Position numbers and translations under genes: made by a program. From the NCBI RefSeq assembly GCF_013185185.1, contig NZ_JAAZWE010000006.1, positions 62,001 to 126,000 of the forward strand: DNA of 64,000 nucleotides, in the 5' to 3' direction. The notes beneath the pieces are model-generated. The model saw only the letters and a program-made list of their open reading frames with translations, had not been told where the DNA came from and did not search any database. Source of the stretch: Saccharibacillus endophyticus (GTDB taxonomy: Bacteria; Bacillota; Bacilli; Paenibacillales; Paenibacillaceae). Below, in pieces: positions 43,125 to 52,160 of the stretch. Numbering within the stretch: the first letter of the stretch is position 1; each line of letters begins with the position of its first letter.

Positions 43125-44294
43125 TTATTCCGACAGCTTGTAGATCGCTTCAGCTTCTTTTCCGAATGAGGCTCCCGGCGCAATTCGCTTATAAGTAAAG
43201 ATCAGCCGCTCGCCTTCCTGCCGGTCGAAGCGAAGTCTCGAATCAAGCAGCAGCAGATCGCCGACGTCGCTCGATACTTCGGCCCATTCGCTCGCTTCCG
43301 CTTGATCCAACAGCTTCTGATCGAGCCTTGCCGCTTCACCTGTTCGAAGATTGACGACCGTCGGCTGAAGAGTATCGAAAGCCCGAACCAACAAGTAATC
43401 CGCCGTTACCGACTCCACGATAAACGGCCCCTTTTGCTTGGTCATGTCTTCCAGATCGTATTCCGCGGCCAGACTGCCTCCCGCTCCGGCTACCTTTACT
43501 GTCTGCCCGTCCGTCAGATAAGCCCGCTGCGCCGGAAGTTTTTGGGGACCCAGCTCCGTAGGCAGATACATGCCGGAATATCGGAAATGCGCCTGCTGCT
43601 TCACGGCACCATTTTTAACGAGAAACTGAAAACGGTTCTGCACGGCCTGCATATAAGCTCCGTACTGCCGTTCCACCGTCAGCACATAAGCGTTCCCGCC
43701 CAAGCTCCGCAGATCGACGGTTCCCCATTCCAAGTCCGAGACGTCCGCTTGCGCAAGCTTTTTCGGGATGCCCGATTCCAGGGAATAGACCTCGCCCGAG
43801 CGAAAGGATACCCAAGCCGTGCGTCCGCCGGATGTATCCATTCGATAACGCGCAGGGTCTTCAAAAGTAGCGGTTCCCGTGGCGGAATCCCAGCCTGCTT
43901 TCGTTTTGAGCGCTGCCGACAGCGTGCGCAGCGGAACGAAAACCTGACCCTTTTCCGCAAACGCCGCCGTGCTTTTCACCCGCTGTCCGTTAATCTCGGC
44001 AGCCTCTTTTCCAAGCTTCATGCGAACGGCAGTATCCGGGCGCAGCAGAGTGAGCGTCTTCGAATCACGGTCGTACTCGACGAGAAAACCAAGCAGTTCA
44101 GAGAGCCTGTTGATCGGCATATACGTATGTCCCGCTCGGACTTCAAGCTCGCCGCTCTCTACCGAAGCTCCGTTGACGGACAACGCTGCCGGCTTGGACG
44201 CGGCGGCTTGCGCTTCTTGGTGCGGCAGCGGCGCGATCAACAAGCTGCCCGCAAGCAGTCCCGCCGCCCATTTGACCCATCTATTTTTAATCAT
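43125..44294 (-). CDS. Secreted stalk-domain protein
   Basis: 389 aa with a signal peptide (KWAAGLLAGSLLIAPLPHQEAQA). The first 135 residues hold a stalk (copper-amine-oxidase N-terminal-like) domain: LSVNGASVESGELEVRAGHTYMPINRLSELLGFLVEYDRDSKTLTLLRPDTAVRMKLGKEAAEINGQRVKSTAAFAEKGQVFVPLRTLSAAL. The C-terminal 250 residues resemble a beta-propeller or sandwich with no named family. Expected outside the cell, attached to the wall. It is divergent from gldA. Confidence 0.8.
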   Translation of the reverse strand: MIKNRWVKWAAGLLAGSLLIAPLPHQEAQAAASKPAALSVNGASVESGELEVRAGHTYMPINRLSELLGFLVEYDRDSKTLTLLRPDTAVRMKLGKEAAEINGQRVKSTAAFAEKGQVFVPLRTLSAALKTKAGWDSATGTATFEDPARYRMDTSGGRTAWVSFRSGEVYSLESGIPKKLAQADVSDLEWGTVDLRSLGGNAYVLTVERQYGAYMQAVQNRFQFLVKNGAVKQQAHFRYSGMYLPTELGPQKLPAQRAYLTDGQTVKVAGAGGSLAAEYDLEDMTKQKGPFIVESVTADYLLVRAFDTLQPTVVNLRTGEAARLDQKLLDQAEASEWAEVSSDVGDLLLLDSRLRFDRQEGERLIFTYKRIAPGASFGKEAEAIYKLSE

Positions 44295-44482
44295 GATATG
44301 TAATACCTCCTATCGGCATCGCACCATACGGCGCAAATCTTCTTTGATTAAGACGTTCGGCATCCGGATTTAGTTTCTGAATTCGGCGGTCTTTTTTCCG
44401 TTTCGCTTCAAATCGAGTCAGTCGGGGGATTTTTCGGGTAATGCACATGCTGTACGCCCAAATCGAAAGGAGCCCAAAACCG

Positions 44483-45589
44483 ATGAGTGAAAAAGTATTT
44501 ATCAGCCCGGGCAAGTACGTGCAGGGCAAAGACGTTGTAGACAAAGCCGGAGAATACGCCAAGGTGCTTGGCAAGTCGGCACTGGTGATCGCGGATTCGA
44601 TTGTTTGGCCGATTGCGGGGGATCGCGTTACCGCAAGCCTCGAAGCGTCAGGAATCTCCGTCACGAAAGCCGAATTCAAAGGCGAAGCCTCCCGCGGCGA
44701 GATCAAGCGAATCGCGGAGCTGGGAAATGACATCGATCTGGTCGTCGGCGTAGGCGGCGGCAAAACGCTGGATACCGCAAAAGCCGTCAATGACGTGCTG
44801 GGCGCGGCATGCGTCATTATTCCGACCACCGCTTCGACCGATGCGCCGACCAGCGCCCTGTCCGTATTATATACCGACGACGGCGCGTTCGACGCGTATT
44901 CTTTTTACAAGAAAAATCCGGATTTGATTCTGGTTGATACCAAAGTCATTGCCGGGGCACCGCCGTTATTCCTGACTTCCGGTATTGCCGACGCGCTGGC
45001 GACCTGGGTCGAATGCCGTGCGGTGATCGAAGCGCGCGCGACGACCATGGCGGGCGGCCTGACTACCCTCGCGGCGGAAGCCATTGCGCGCAAATGCGAA
45101 GAGACGCTGTTCGACTACGGGCTGCTCGCTTACGAGTCGGTCAAGCGAAAGGTGGTGACTCCGGCGCTGGATGCGGTCATTGAAGCCAATACGCTGCTTA
45201 GCGGGTTGGGCTTCGAAAGCGGCGGGCTAGCCGGAGCGCATGCGATCCATAACGGCTTTACGGTGCTGGAAGGCGATATCCACCATATGACGCACGGGCA
45301 AAAAGTAACCTTCGGCACGCTCGTTCAGCTCGCTTTGGAGCGCCGTCCGATTCATGAGATCGAGCGCTATATCGACTTCTATCTGAAGCTGGATCTGCCG
45401 GTCACGCTTGCGGATCTGCATCTGAAAGACGTCTCGAACGAAGACCTGTACCGCGTGGCCGAGGCCGCGACGAAAGAGGGCGAGACCGCGCACAATCTGC
45501 CGTTCCCGGTGACGGCCGGCGACGTGCTGGACGCGATACTGGCGGCGGATCAGTATTCGCTGGCATATAAGGCGAAGATCGGCGCCTAA
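44483..45589 (+). CDS. gldA: Glycerol dehydrogenase
   Basis: NAD-dependent, zinc-containing member of the iron-containing dehydrogenase family oxidising glycerol to dihydroxyacetone. 368 aa. VFISPGKYVQGKDVV, VVGVGGGKTLDTAKAVND (NAD), IPTTASTDAPTSALSVLY, and zinc ligands Asp in TSGIADALATWVE and His in AGAHAIHNG and HHMTHGQKV are diagnostic. ATG 44483 with AGGAG about 10 nt upstream. Single gene with a strong terminator. Confidence 0.94.
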   Translation: MSEKVFISPGKYVQGKDVVDKAGEYAKVLGKSALVIADSIVWPIAGDRVTASLEASGISVTKAEFKGEASRGEIKRIAELGNDIDLVVGVGGGKTLDTAKAVNDVLGAACVIIPTTASTDAPTSALSVLYTDDGAFDAYSFYKKNPDLILVDTKVIAGAPPLFLTSGIADALATWVECRAVIEARATTMAGGLTTLAAEAIARKCEETLFDYGLLAYESVKRKVVTPALDAVIEANTLLSGLGFESGGLAGAHAIHNGFTVLEGDIHHMTHGQKVTFGTLVQLALERRPIHEIERYIDFYLKLDLPVTLADLHLKDVSNEDLYRVAEAATKEGETAHNLPFPVTAGDVLDAILAADQYSLAYKAKIGA

Positions 45590-45602
45590 ACGCTCCATAT
45601 GC

Positions 45603-45645
45603 AAAAAGCCCCTCATTCCGAGTCATTCGGAATGAGGGGCTTTTT
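45603..45645. terminator. Bidirectional terminator gldA / GGDEF-EAL gene
   Basis: AAAAAGCCCCTCATTCC / GGAATGAGGGGCTTTTT, perfect 17-base arms. Confidence 0.95.
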
Positions 45646-45680
45646 ATGTTGAAATCAAAAATGCTTCGGTTTTCGGATTC

Positions 45681-47990
45681 TTACACCGTACGGATCATCT
45701 GAAACGGCCCGCGCAGCAGCTGCTCCACCCCATCCGCCGGCAACGGTCGACTCAAGTAATAGCCTTGCACTTCATCGCAGCCCGCCGCACGCAGGAACTC
45801 CAACTGCTCGATCGTTTCCACGCCTTCGGCGAGCACTTCCATATTCAGGCTGCGCCCGATGGCAATGATCGCCTGAACCATATTGCCGCGCTCCGTCTCG
45901 ATATCGATTCCGTCCACGAAAAAACGGTCAATCTTCAGCAGATGAGGTTCGAAGGTACGCAGATATTTCAATGAAGCATAGCCGGTTCCGAAATCGTCGA
46001 TGGCCAGCCGGATCCCTGTGTCGCGAAGCAAGCGAAGCTGGGCAGATACTTTTTCCACGTCCCGGATTGCCAGCGACTCCGTCACTTCGATGGTCATGTT
46101 CTCCGGATCGACTCCGGTTTCGCGCAGCGTATGCAGAATCTTTTCGACGAACAACTCGTCCTGGAACTGATAAGGCGATACGTTCACGCTCATCCGAAGC
46201 GAACCATAGCCTTGACGCGTCCATTCCACCTGCTGCCGGCAAGCCGTCTTCATCACCCACTCGCCGATCGGAATGATCATGCCGGTCTCCTCCGCAACCG
46301 GAATAAATTCGACAGGCGAGATCGGGCCCAATGTCGGATGATTCCAGCGAATCAGTGCTTCGACGCCGACGATATGCCCGGTCTGGATATTTTTTTGCAG
46401 TTGGTAATGCAAGGATATCTCTCCGCGCTCGATCGCATCGCGCATCTCGTGTTCCAATTCGACTTTATACGCCAGGCGCTGCCCCATGCTCGGTTCGAAG
46501 AACAAGCTTTTCTGATGCCGGTTCTTTTTCGCCTCGTGCATGGCCATATCCGCGCTTCGCATCAATTCGTCCGCCGTGCAGCCGTCCCGCGGATACAATG
46601 CGGCTCCGATGCTGGCGCAGCCGTAAAGCACGATGCCGTCCAGCATGATCGGCTTTTTGAACACTTCTTCGATCGCCGCAATGGTTCGGTAAGCTTCCAC
46701 TTCCCCTTCGAGCGGGTCGACCAGAACGGTAAATTCATCGCCTCCCTGTCGCGCGAGCAGGCGTGAAGCCGGAATGTATTCGCGCAGCCGATCGGCAACC
46801 ACTTGCAGCAGTTGGTCGCCGATCGTATGTCCCAGGCTGTCATTAACATGCTTGAAACGATCCAAATCGAAAAAGAGCAGGGCAAGCTGACGTTGATCTT
46901 CTTGCGCACGCCGTACAGCCCCGCGCAGCTCGGCATCGAACTTGCGACGGTTCGGCAAGCCGGTCAACAAGTCGTGATTGGCTTCATGCTCTTTGACTTC
47001 GACGGTATGCGTCAGCCGCCCGAGCAAGTAGTCGTTTTCGATAAAGGTCAAGATCAAGCGGGCAATAATGAACAGCAAAGCCAACGCGCTGCCTACGACC
47101 ATGACGTTGAACTCCGACAGTTCTTGCAGAATGATCGCGAACAAAGCAATCAGGCTGACATATGGCAAAAGCCGGCGCAGCCAGCCCAGACGCTTCGTCA
47201 AAGCGGCAGACATTCTTTTCTTGCGTTCTTTCGGCCCGCCTTCCAAAGAATCCAATCCGGCGAGAACCATGCACAAGACCGAAGCCGTCCAGGTCAGATC
47301 GATCGGACTGCCGAGCAAATACGTGCCGTTCAATTGCATGTACAGATAGACCGAATCGCCCAAAGTCAGCAGCAGAACGCTTGCAATCAAGCCGGTATCC
47401 GCCCGAACATTGCTAACGGTTTGATTCGCGAACAACAGCAAACTCAACAGGAACAGATTGCCGAGATCGATAATGGGATAGCTGAGATTGATGAATGCCT
47501 GAGTCCAATTTTCATCCATGGACGTGGCGAGCATCGGCGCGATAATCAGGCTCCAACTAAATACCGCCGTCGTCGACATGAAAATGGAAGCATCCAGCAA
47601 ATACTGCATCAGCCGAAGACTTTTCAGCCGCTGATACACGACGATAAGCAGGCCGAAGAACAATAATCCCCCTTGCGACACCCAAAAGAAATCGGCAAGG
47701 CTTGGAGCAACCAAAGTGATCCGGTCCGAGACCGTATCGACGAACAAAAGCAGCAGCGACAGCAAATAAAAGAAACTGCTTAATGCCGCGAACATCCAGA
47801 AAAGGCGGTTTTGCGATTTCGAACGCAGCGTCACGCGCACCAAAAGCAGCGTACCTATTAAAATCGGCACAATATTCAAATGGCCGATCCACGTAAGCGC
47901 GGTCTCATTCCCTTGATTCAAGCTAGACAACATAAAGAAAAGAACGAGATAACCCGCAGAGATTCCATAGAATAGGGGTTTGTGTTTCAT
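45681..47990 (-). CDS. Membrane GGDEF-EAL protein (c-di-GMP synthesis/hydrolysis)
   Basis: 769 aa. About nine hydrophobic segments in the first 320 residues, an unusual integral sensor. GGDEF domain with NHDLLTGLPNRRKF, FFDLDRFKHVNDSLGH and the intact active site RQGGDEFTVL. The EAL domain has VEALIRWNHP (intact EAL), EFIPVAEETGMI, NVSPYQF, EVTES, IDDFGTGYASLKYL and KIDRFFV. Both active sites look complete, so it could make and degrade c-di-GMP; which activity dominates cannot be read. It is monocistronic. A palindromic repeat (copy D) lies just upstream. Confidence 0.93.
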   Translation of the reverse strand: MKHKPLFYGISAGYLVLFFMLSSLNQGNETALTWIGHLNIVPILIGTLLLVRVTLRSKSQNRLFWMFAALSSFFYLLSLLLLFVDTVSDRITLVAPSLADFFWVSQGGLLFFGLLIVVYQRLKSLRLMQYLLDASIFMSTTAVFSWSLIIAPMLATSMDENWTQAFINLSYPIIDLGNLFLLSLLLFANQTVSNVRADTGLIASVLLLTLGDSVYLYMQLNGTYLLGSPIDLTWTASVLCMVLAGLDSLEGGPKERKKRMSAALTKRLGWLRRLLPYVSLIALFAIILQELSEFNVMVVGSALALLFIIARLILTFIENDYLLGRLTHTVEVKEHEANHDLLTGLPNRRKFDAELRGAVRRAQEDQRQLALLFFDLDRFKHVNDSLGHTIGDQLLQVVADRLREYIPASRLLARQGGDEFTVLVDPLEGEVEAYRTIAAIEEVFKKPIMLDGIVLYGCASIGAALYPRDGCTADELMRSADMAMHEAKKNRHQKSLFFEPSMGQRLAYKVELEHEMRDAIERGEISLHYQLQKNIQTGHIVGVEALIRWNHPTLGPISPVEFIPVAEETGMIIPIGEWVMKTACRQQVEWTRQGYGSLRMSVNVSPYQFQDELFVEKILHTLRETGVDPENMTIEVTESLAIRDVEKVSAQLRLLRDTGIRLAIDDFGTGYASLKYLRTFEPHLLKIDRFFVDGIDIETERGNMVQAIIAIGRSLNMEVLAEGVETIEQLEFLRAAGCDEVQGYYLSRPLPADGVEQLLRGPFQMIRTV

Positions 47991-48019
47991 TTCTGCGGCC
48001 TCCGATAAAAGAGTAAAAG

Positions 48020-48070
48020 CTATGACCTTGTCAACTTTTAATCTTAATTTTAGCGTTGACCAGGTACTAT
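48020..48070. repeat. CTAGTA-family palindromic repeat, short copy D
   Basis: CCTTGTCAACTTTTAAT (48026-48042) pairs with ATTTTAGCGTTGACCAGG (48047-48064); the right end is GGTACTAT. It matches the outer stem of copy C but lacks the roughly 50-bp inner core, so it is a deletion derivative. It lies 75 bp after the stop of the operon at 48146-58461. Confidence 0.6.
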
Positions 48071-48145
48071 TCTCTATATCGGCTTCTTGCTTATCGTCGC
48101 TTAGTCGTTTTTACTTTTAATTACATAATTTAATTTCAAAGGGAG

Positions 48146-49333
48146 TCAAATCACTCGATTTCGATAGATTTTTTCCACTCCGAATAAAAAAATCAACAGC
48201 ACCGCGCAAACTCCGTACATCCCCGAATACGAAAGTCGATCCGCCAACGGCCCCATCACTAAGCCGCCGAGCGAAATACCCAAGTCCGCCGAAGCGATAA
48301 ATAAACCGAGCAGCACGTTCCGCGATGCTTTCGGCAAGCTGAAGGTTAGATAGGTCGTCAACGCCGGATATAAAAAAGCCTGTGCGAATCCCATGAATAA
48401 GGCGGCTGCATAAAAAGCAAGCGGTCCGACCGTCGAAGCAAAAGCCAGCAGCAATGCAGACACAAGAGCGAGCGCAATCATCCCTTGCACAAAACGAGGC
48501 CGCCATATTCCGTCCGAAGGAATGCGTTTGCGTAAAACCAACCTCGCAACCACGATGACCGCGGCCTGAACCATCATATACAGGCCTGCGTTGCCGTAGG
48601 CGACCTGCGATGCGTACAGCGGAATAAATACGGTAACCGCCCCGAATACCATCGAAGCCCCCAGCATCAGCCAAGTGCACAGCGCAAGAGGGCGAACCGT
48701 TACGGCTTGTGCAAAAGAGCGCCAAATCCCGCCTTGTTCCGGCTGTCTGTCCGATTCGTTCGTCGCCTGACCGCCCGCCTCCACCGGAGTCGTAAAGCCG
48801 AATATCCCCGTACTTGCCGCAATGACGACCAATACGGCAACAAAAGCATCCATGCCGCCCCAATCCCATAAAGCCAGCGCAATGACGGGTCCGATAATGC
48901 CGGGCATATAGGTAAATAAAGAATATAAAGAAATGCCTTGCGATCGCTCTTCGTCGGACAACGAATCAATGATCGCGAGTTGCAGCGACATGGAGAAAAA
49001 GGCCGTCGAGATGCCTTGCAGCAAACGAGCGGCAAAAAAACCGGCTAACCCTGTCCACGGATAAAGCAGCAAAGCGAATCCGTTAATCAGTAAAATGATC
49101 CGCAAAATGCGGGCCGCTCCGTAACGCTGGATAAACCGGCCCGCCAAAGGACGAAAAAACATGCAGGTCAACATATACGTGCCCATGATCCAACCGATCG
49201 TCGCATTGCTGGCTCCGATCGACTCGCTTCGGAGCGGCAGCACCACGGCCAGAATCGAATTGGCGCTGAAAAATAAAAAAGCCAAACCGTATAAGCGAAT
49301 AAACGTCCAAGAAGTGACTCGCGATTGTTTCAA
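48146..49333 (-). CDS. MFS exporter, last gene of the Zur-type metallophore operon
   Basis: 395 aa, about twelve transmembrane segments, with FRPLAGRFIQRYGAARILRI as motif-A-like loop and GAVTVFIPLYASQVAYGNAGLYM in the second half. TTG 49333 with GGAGG 10 nt upstream, overlapping the end of the preceding gene's 3' flank (21-nt gap). In staphylopine and staphyloferrin clusters an MFS protein (CntE, SbnD) exports the metallophore. The position here suggests the same role; the substrate is inferred. Confidence 0.82.
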   Translation of the reverse strand: MKQSRVTSWTFIRLYGLAFLFFSANSILAVVLPLRSESIGASNATIGWIMGTYMLTCMFFRPLAGRFIQRYGAARILRIILLINGFALLLYPWTGLAGFFAARLLQGISTAFFSMSLQLAIIDSLSDEERSQGISLYSLFTYMPGIIGPVIALALWDWGGMDAFVAVLVVIAASTGIFGFTTPVEAGGQATNESDRQPEQGGIWRSFAQAVTVRPLALCTWLMLGASMVFGAVTVFIPLYASQVAYGNAGLYMMVQAAVIVVARLVLRKRIPSDGIWRPRFVQGMIALALVSALLLAFASTVGPLAFYAAALFMGFAQAFLYPALTTYLTFSLPKASRNVLLGLFIASADLGISLGGLVMGPLADRLSYSGMYGVCAVLLIFLFGVEKIYRNRVI

Positions 49334-49354
49334 CGTAGAATAACCTCCGCAACT

Positions 49355-50503
49355 CTAATCAAGAAAAGCGTTGACCGGTGCCTTTTTCTCCTGCCGCATC
49401 TGTTTGATATGAAGTTCGGCATTGGCCAGCAGCGTCGTTTGAGGCACGTGCAGACTTTCGATCAGCGACATTTTCTCGTTGGCGCATTCGCTTGGCGATT
49501 CGCTCCACGGTTCCAGCTCATAGGCCAGGTTGCGAATATCCGCAATGCCGGCTGTCGTCGAGAACCCTTGACCGCGCATCCATTCGTCGTCGAACAAGGT
49601 ATGGATATAACGATCCCCGCCATCGGAGATCATGCATATAACCTTCTGCTTGGGATCGATCTGCCGAGCTAGCTTTAACGCAACCAACGCACAAGCCCCG
49701 CTCGACGGTCCCATCAAGATTCCTTCATGACGGGCAAAAGCCCGAGCCGTAGCAAAAGCTGCGGCATCCGACACTTTATACGCGTAATCGAGATTCGATA
49801 AGGTCAGATTCACGGGCGTCCAGCTTAAGCCTACACCCGGCGTGCGGTAAGCGTCGGCTTCTCCGCCGAAGATCGTGGAACCGATCGCGTCGACGCCTAC
49901 GATCTGTACCTGCGGGGCATAGGTTTTGAAAAAGCGCGAGATTCCGCCGAGCTGGCCGCCTGTGCTCACTGCGGTGATGAACGCGCCAAGCTTACCCGAA
50001 CATTGTTCGAAAATTTCGCGCGCCGTCCCCCGGTAATGCGCTTCCTGATTAAGAAGATTGAAGCATTGATCCGGCCGATACGCATCCGGAATCTCGCTCG
50101 CCAACCGATTGGCTAACGCGATACGGGTCTTGTGATAGCTCCCGCTGTCGTCCTGCTCGGTGACTACGATGACTTCCGCGCCGAAGCCTTTCATCAGCGC
50201 CAGATTGGCCGGGGTCGTTTTCGGATCTACCAAAATGATGACGCGATAGCCTTTGGCCGCTCCGATCATCGCCAACGAAATGCCGAAATTGCCGCTGGAG
50301 GATTCGATCAACGTTCCGCCCGGTTTCAGCCAGCCTTTTCGCTCGGCGGTCTCGACCAGATATAACGCTGCGCGATCTTTGATGCTTCCTCCCGGATTGT
50401 ACCGTTCATATTTGAATAATACTTGTGCTTCGTCGGATCGATTCATGTTGGAGAGCGAAATCAGCGGGGTCTGACCGATGGTTTGCAGAATGGTAGCGTT
50501 GAT
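49355..50503 (-). CDS. SbnA-like PLP-dependent synthase (cysteine synthase fold), probable AUC start
   Basis: In SbnA this enzyme joins O-phosphoserine and glutamate through a new C-N bond. SbnA-like marks: TPLISL, YNPGGSIKDRAA (PLP Lys), ESSSGNFGISLAMIGAAKG, VDPKTTPANL, GVDAIGSTIFG, PSSGACA and SDGGDRYIHTLFDDEWM. A roughly 65-residue C-terminal extension follows. The first ATG (50446) would remove the conserved ATILQTIGQTPLISLSN segment. The frame upstream to the TAA at 50528 has no ATG, GTG or TTG, but AAGGAGG (50518-50512) lies 8 nt before ATC 50503. I therefore call 50503, 382 aa. No SbnB-like partner is present in the operon. Confidence 0.85.
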   Translation of the reverse strand: MNATILQTIGQTPLISLSNMNRSDEAQVLFKYERYNPGGSIKDRAALYLVETAERKGWLKPGGTLIESSSGNFGISLAMIGAAKGYRVIILVDPKTTPANLALMKGFGAEVIVVTEQDDSGSYHKTRIALANRLASEIPDAYRPDQCFNLLNQEAHYRGTAREIFEQCSGKLGAFITAVSTGGQLGGISRFFKTYAPQVQIVGVDAIGSTIFGGEADAYRTPGVGLSWTPVNLTLSNLDYAYKVSDAAAFATARAFARHEGILMGPSSGACALVALKLARQIDPKQKVICMISDGGDRYIHTLFDDEWMRGQGFSTTAGIADIRNLAYELEPWSESPSECANEKMSLIESLHVPQTTLLANAELHIKQMRQEKKAPVNAFLD

Positions 50504-50527
50504 CGAAATCTCCTCCTTAGAATGAAG

Positions 50528-52126
50528 TTATACGCTTTCCGGTTCGTCCGCGCCCTGCAGGAGCAAGCGCGTATGGGCATGTTCGCCTGACGATAAACGA
50601 TTTCCTTGCAGAAACTCGACAAAGCGTCCTTCATGCATCACCGCAATCCGATGGCAAAATGCGCGCAGCACCCGAACATCGTGAGAAATCATCAAAATCG
50701 AAAACCCGAACTGCCGATGCAGCCGTTGAAGCAGTTCCAAAATCTGCGCCTGAACGCTCATGTCCAGAGCCGATACGGCTTCATCGCAAATTAGCACCTC
50801 CGGCTGCAACGCCAATGCCCGGGCAATCGCCACGCGTTGGCATTGGCCGGTACTGAGCTGCGGCGGCCTGCGATGCTGGGCGGCGCCTGTAATGCCTACT
50901 TCCTCCAACAAATATCGAGCACGCTCAAGACGTTCTTTTCGATCCCCGACCCGAAAAGCATGCAAAGGCGTTTGCACCAGCTCCAACGCGCTGAACCGGG
51001 GATTCAGGCTGGCTCTGGCATCTTGGAACACCAACTGGATATGTCGGGCCAATCGACGCCGAGCCGAGCCTTTTGCATGAGTGATGTCTTGTCTCCGAAA
51101 ATGAATCGTACCGCTCTGCGCATGTTCCAGTCCGACTACGCATCGTGCCAGCGTTGATTTGCCGCAGCCGCTTTGACCGAGAATACCGATGATTTCCCCG
51201 ACATGAAGCTGTACGTTCACTCCGCTTAAGATTGGCTGTTCAGCGTCATACGTTTTGAACAAATTTCGGATGGTCAACAGACTTGAAGCATCGGGAGGCG
51301 AGATTGCTTTTGCATCCGATGTCAGATCGCGGGACGCAAGCAATTGCCGCGTATAGTCGTGACTAGGTTCGCGCAGCACTTGCGAAGTCAGACCGCTCTC
51401 CACGATACGGCCTTCGTTCAATACGATCACGCGATGGCTAAGCGCCTCCGCAAGCGCGATATCATGCGTAATGAGCAGCACGGTCAAGCCTAGCTCCCGT
51501 TGCAGGCTTTGCAGCAGATGAAGCACTTCACGCTGATTGACCGTATCCAGAGCCGAGGTCGGCTCATCGGCGATCAAGACCTGCGGACGCAAACACAGCG
51601 TAAGCGCCAGACAGACCCGTTGACACATCCCGCCGCTCAGCTCATGCGGATAAGCGTTCAATATCGTTGACGGGTCCGTAAAGCCCAGACGGGTTAACCA
51701 ATGTTCGCTGATCGAAGCAATCTGCTCTTTCGAAGCGAGCCGATGCGCGTGCAGCGTCTCCCGAAAATGCTCCCGAATCTTCATCATAGGGTTAAGCGCA
51801 AGGCGCGCATCCTGAAACAGCATGGCGACTCCCCGCCCCCGAATCTCGCTCCAGCTTGTACTTGGCCGCGAAAGATCGATCGACGAGTGTCCGGATAAGA
51901 TCAATGTTCCGGATCGAACGGTCGCGGACGAAGGAAGCAGGCCGATCAGCGTTTTGGCGACGGTCGACTTACCCGATCCGCTCTCGCCCAGCAAAGACAA
52001 AATTTCTCCTTCGTATAGCGTGAAGGTCACTGATTTCAAAGCTGTCTGCATCGCGCCTTCCTGCGGATAGGACACCTCCAGTTGCTCGATTCGGAGCTTT
52101 TCCTTTTGGCCGTCTACAATCTTCAT
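50528..52126 (-). CDS. ABC transporter ATPase, two fused nucleotide-binding domains (DppD-DppF type)
   Basis: 532 aa with two Walker A motifs (GESGSGKST near 46; GQSGCGKST near 312), two signature motifs (LSGGMCQRV and LSTGQCQRV, the second with a Thr for the usual Gly) and two Walker B segments (VLIADEPTSALD, VLICDEAVSALD). Both halves resemble DppD/OppD and DppF/OppF. In separate-subunit systems these are two genes; here they form one. Energises import of the metallophore-metal complex, by position. Next gene's ribosome-binding site begins 9 nt after the stop. Confidence 0.88.
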   Translation of the reverse strand: MKIVDGQKEKLRIEQLEVSYPQEGAMQTALKSVTFTLYEGEILSLLGESGSGKSTVAKTLIGLLPSSATVRSGTLILSGHSSIDLSRPSTSWSEIRGRGVAMLFQDARLALNPMMKIREHFRETLHAHRLASKEQIASISEHWLTRLGFTDPSTILNAYPHELSGGMCQRVCLALTLCLRPQVLIADEPTSALDTVNQREVLHLLQSLQRELGLTVLLITHDIALAEALSHRVIVLNEGRIVESGLTSQVLREPSHDYTRQLLASRDLTSDAKAISPPDASSLLTIRNLFKTYDAEQPILSGVNVQLHVGEIIGILGQSGCGKSTLARCVVGLEHAQSGTIHFRRQDITHAKGSARRRLARHIQLVFQDARASLNPRFSALELVQTPLHAFRVGDRKERLERARYLLEEVGITGAAQHRRPPQLSTGQCQRVAIARALALQPEVLICDEAVSALDMSVQAQILELLQRLHRQFGFSILMISHDVRVLRAFCHRIAVMHEGRFVEFLQGNRLSSGEHAHTRLLLQGADEPESV

Positions 52127-52160
52127 CCTTTTCTCCTCTTCCCGGTCGGGCTCGAAATTT

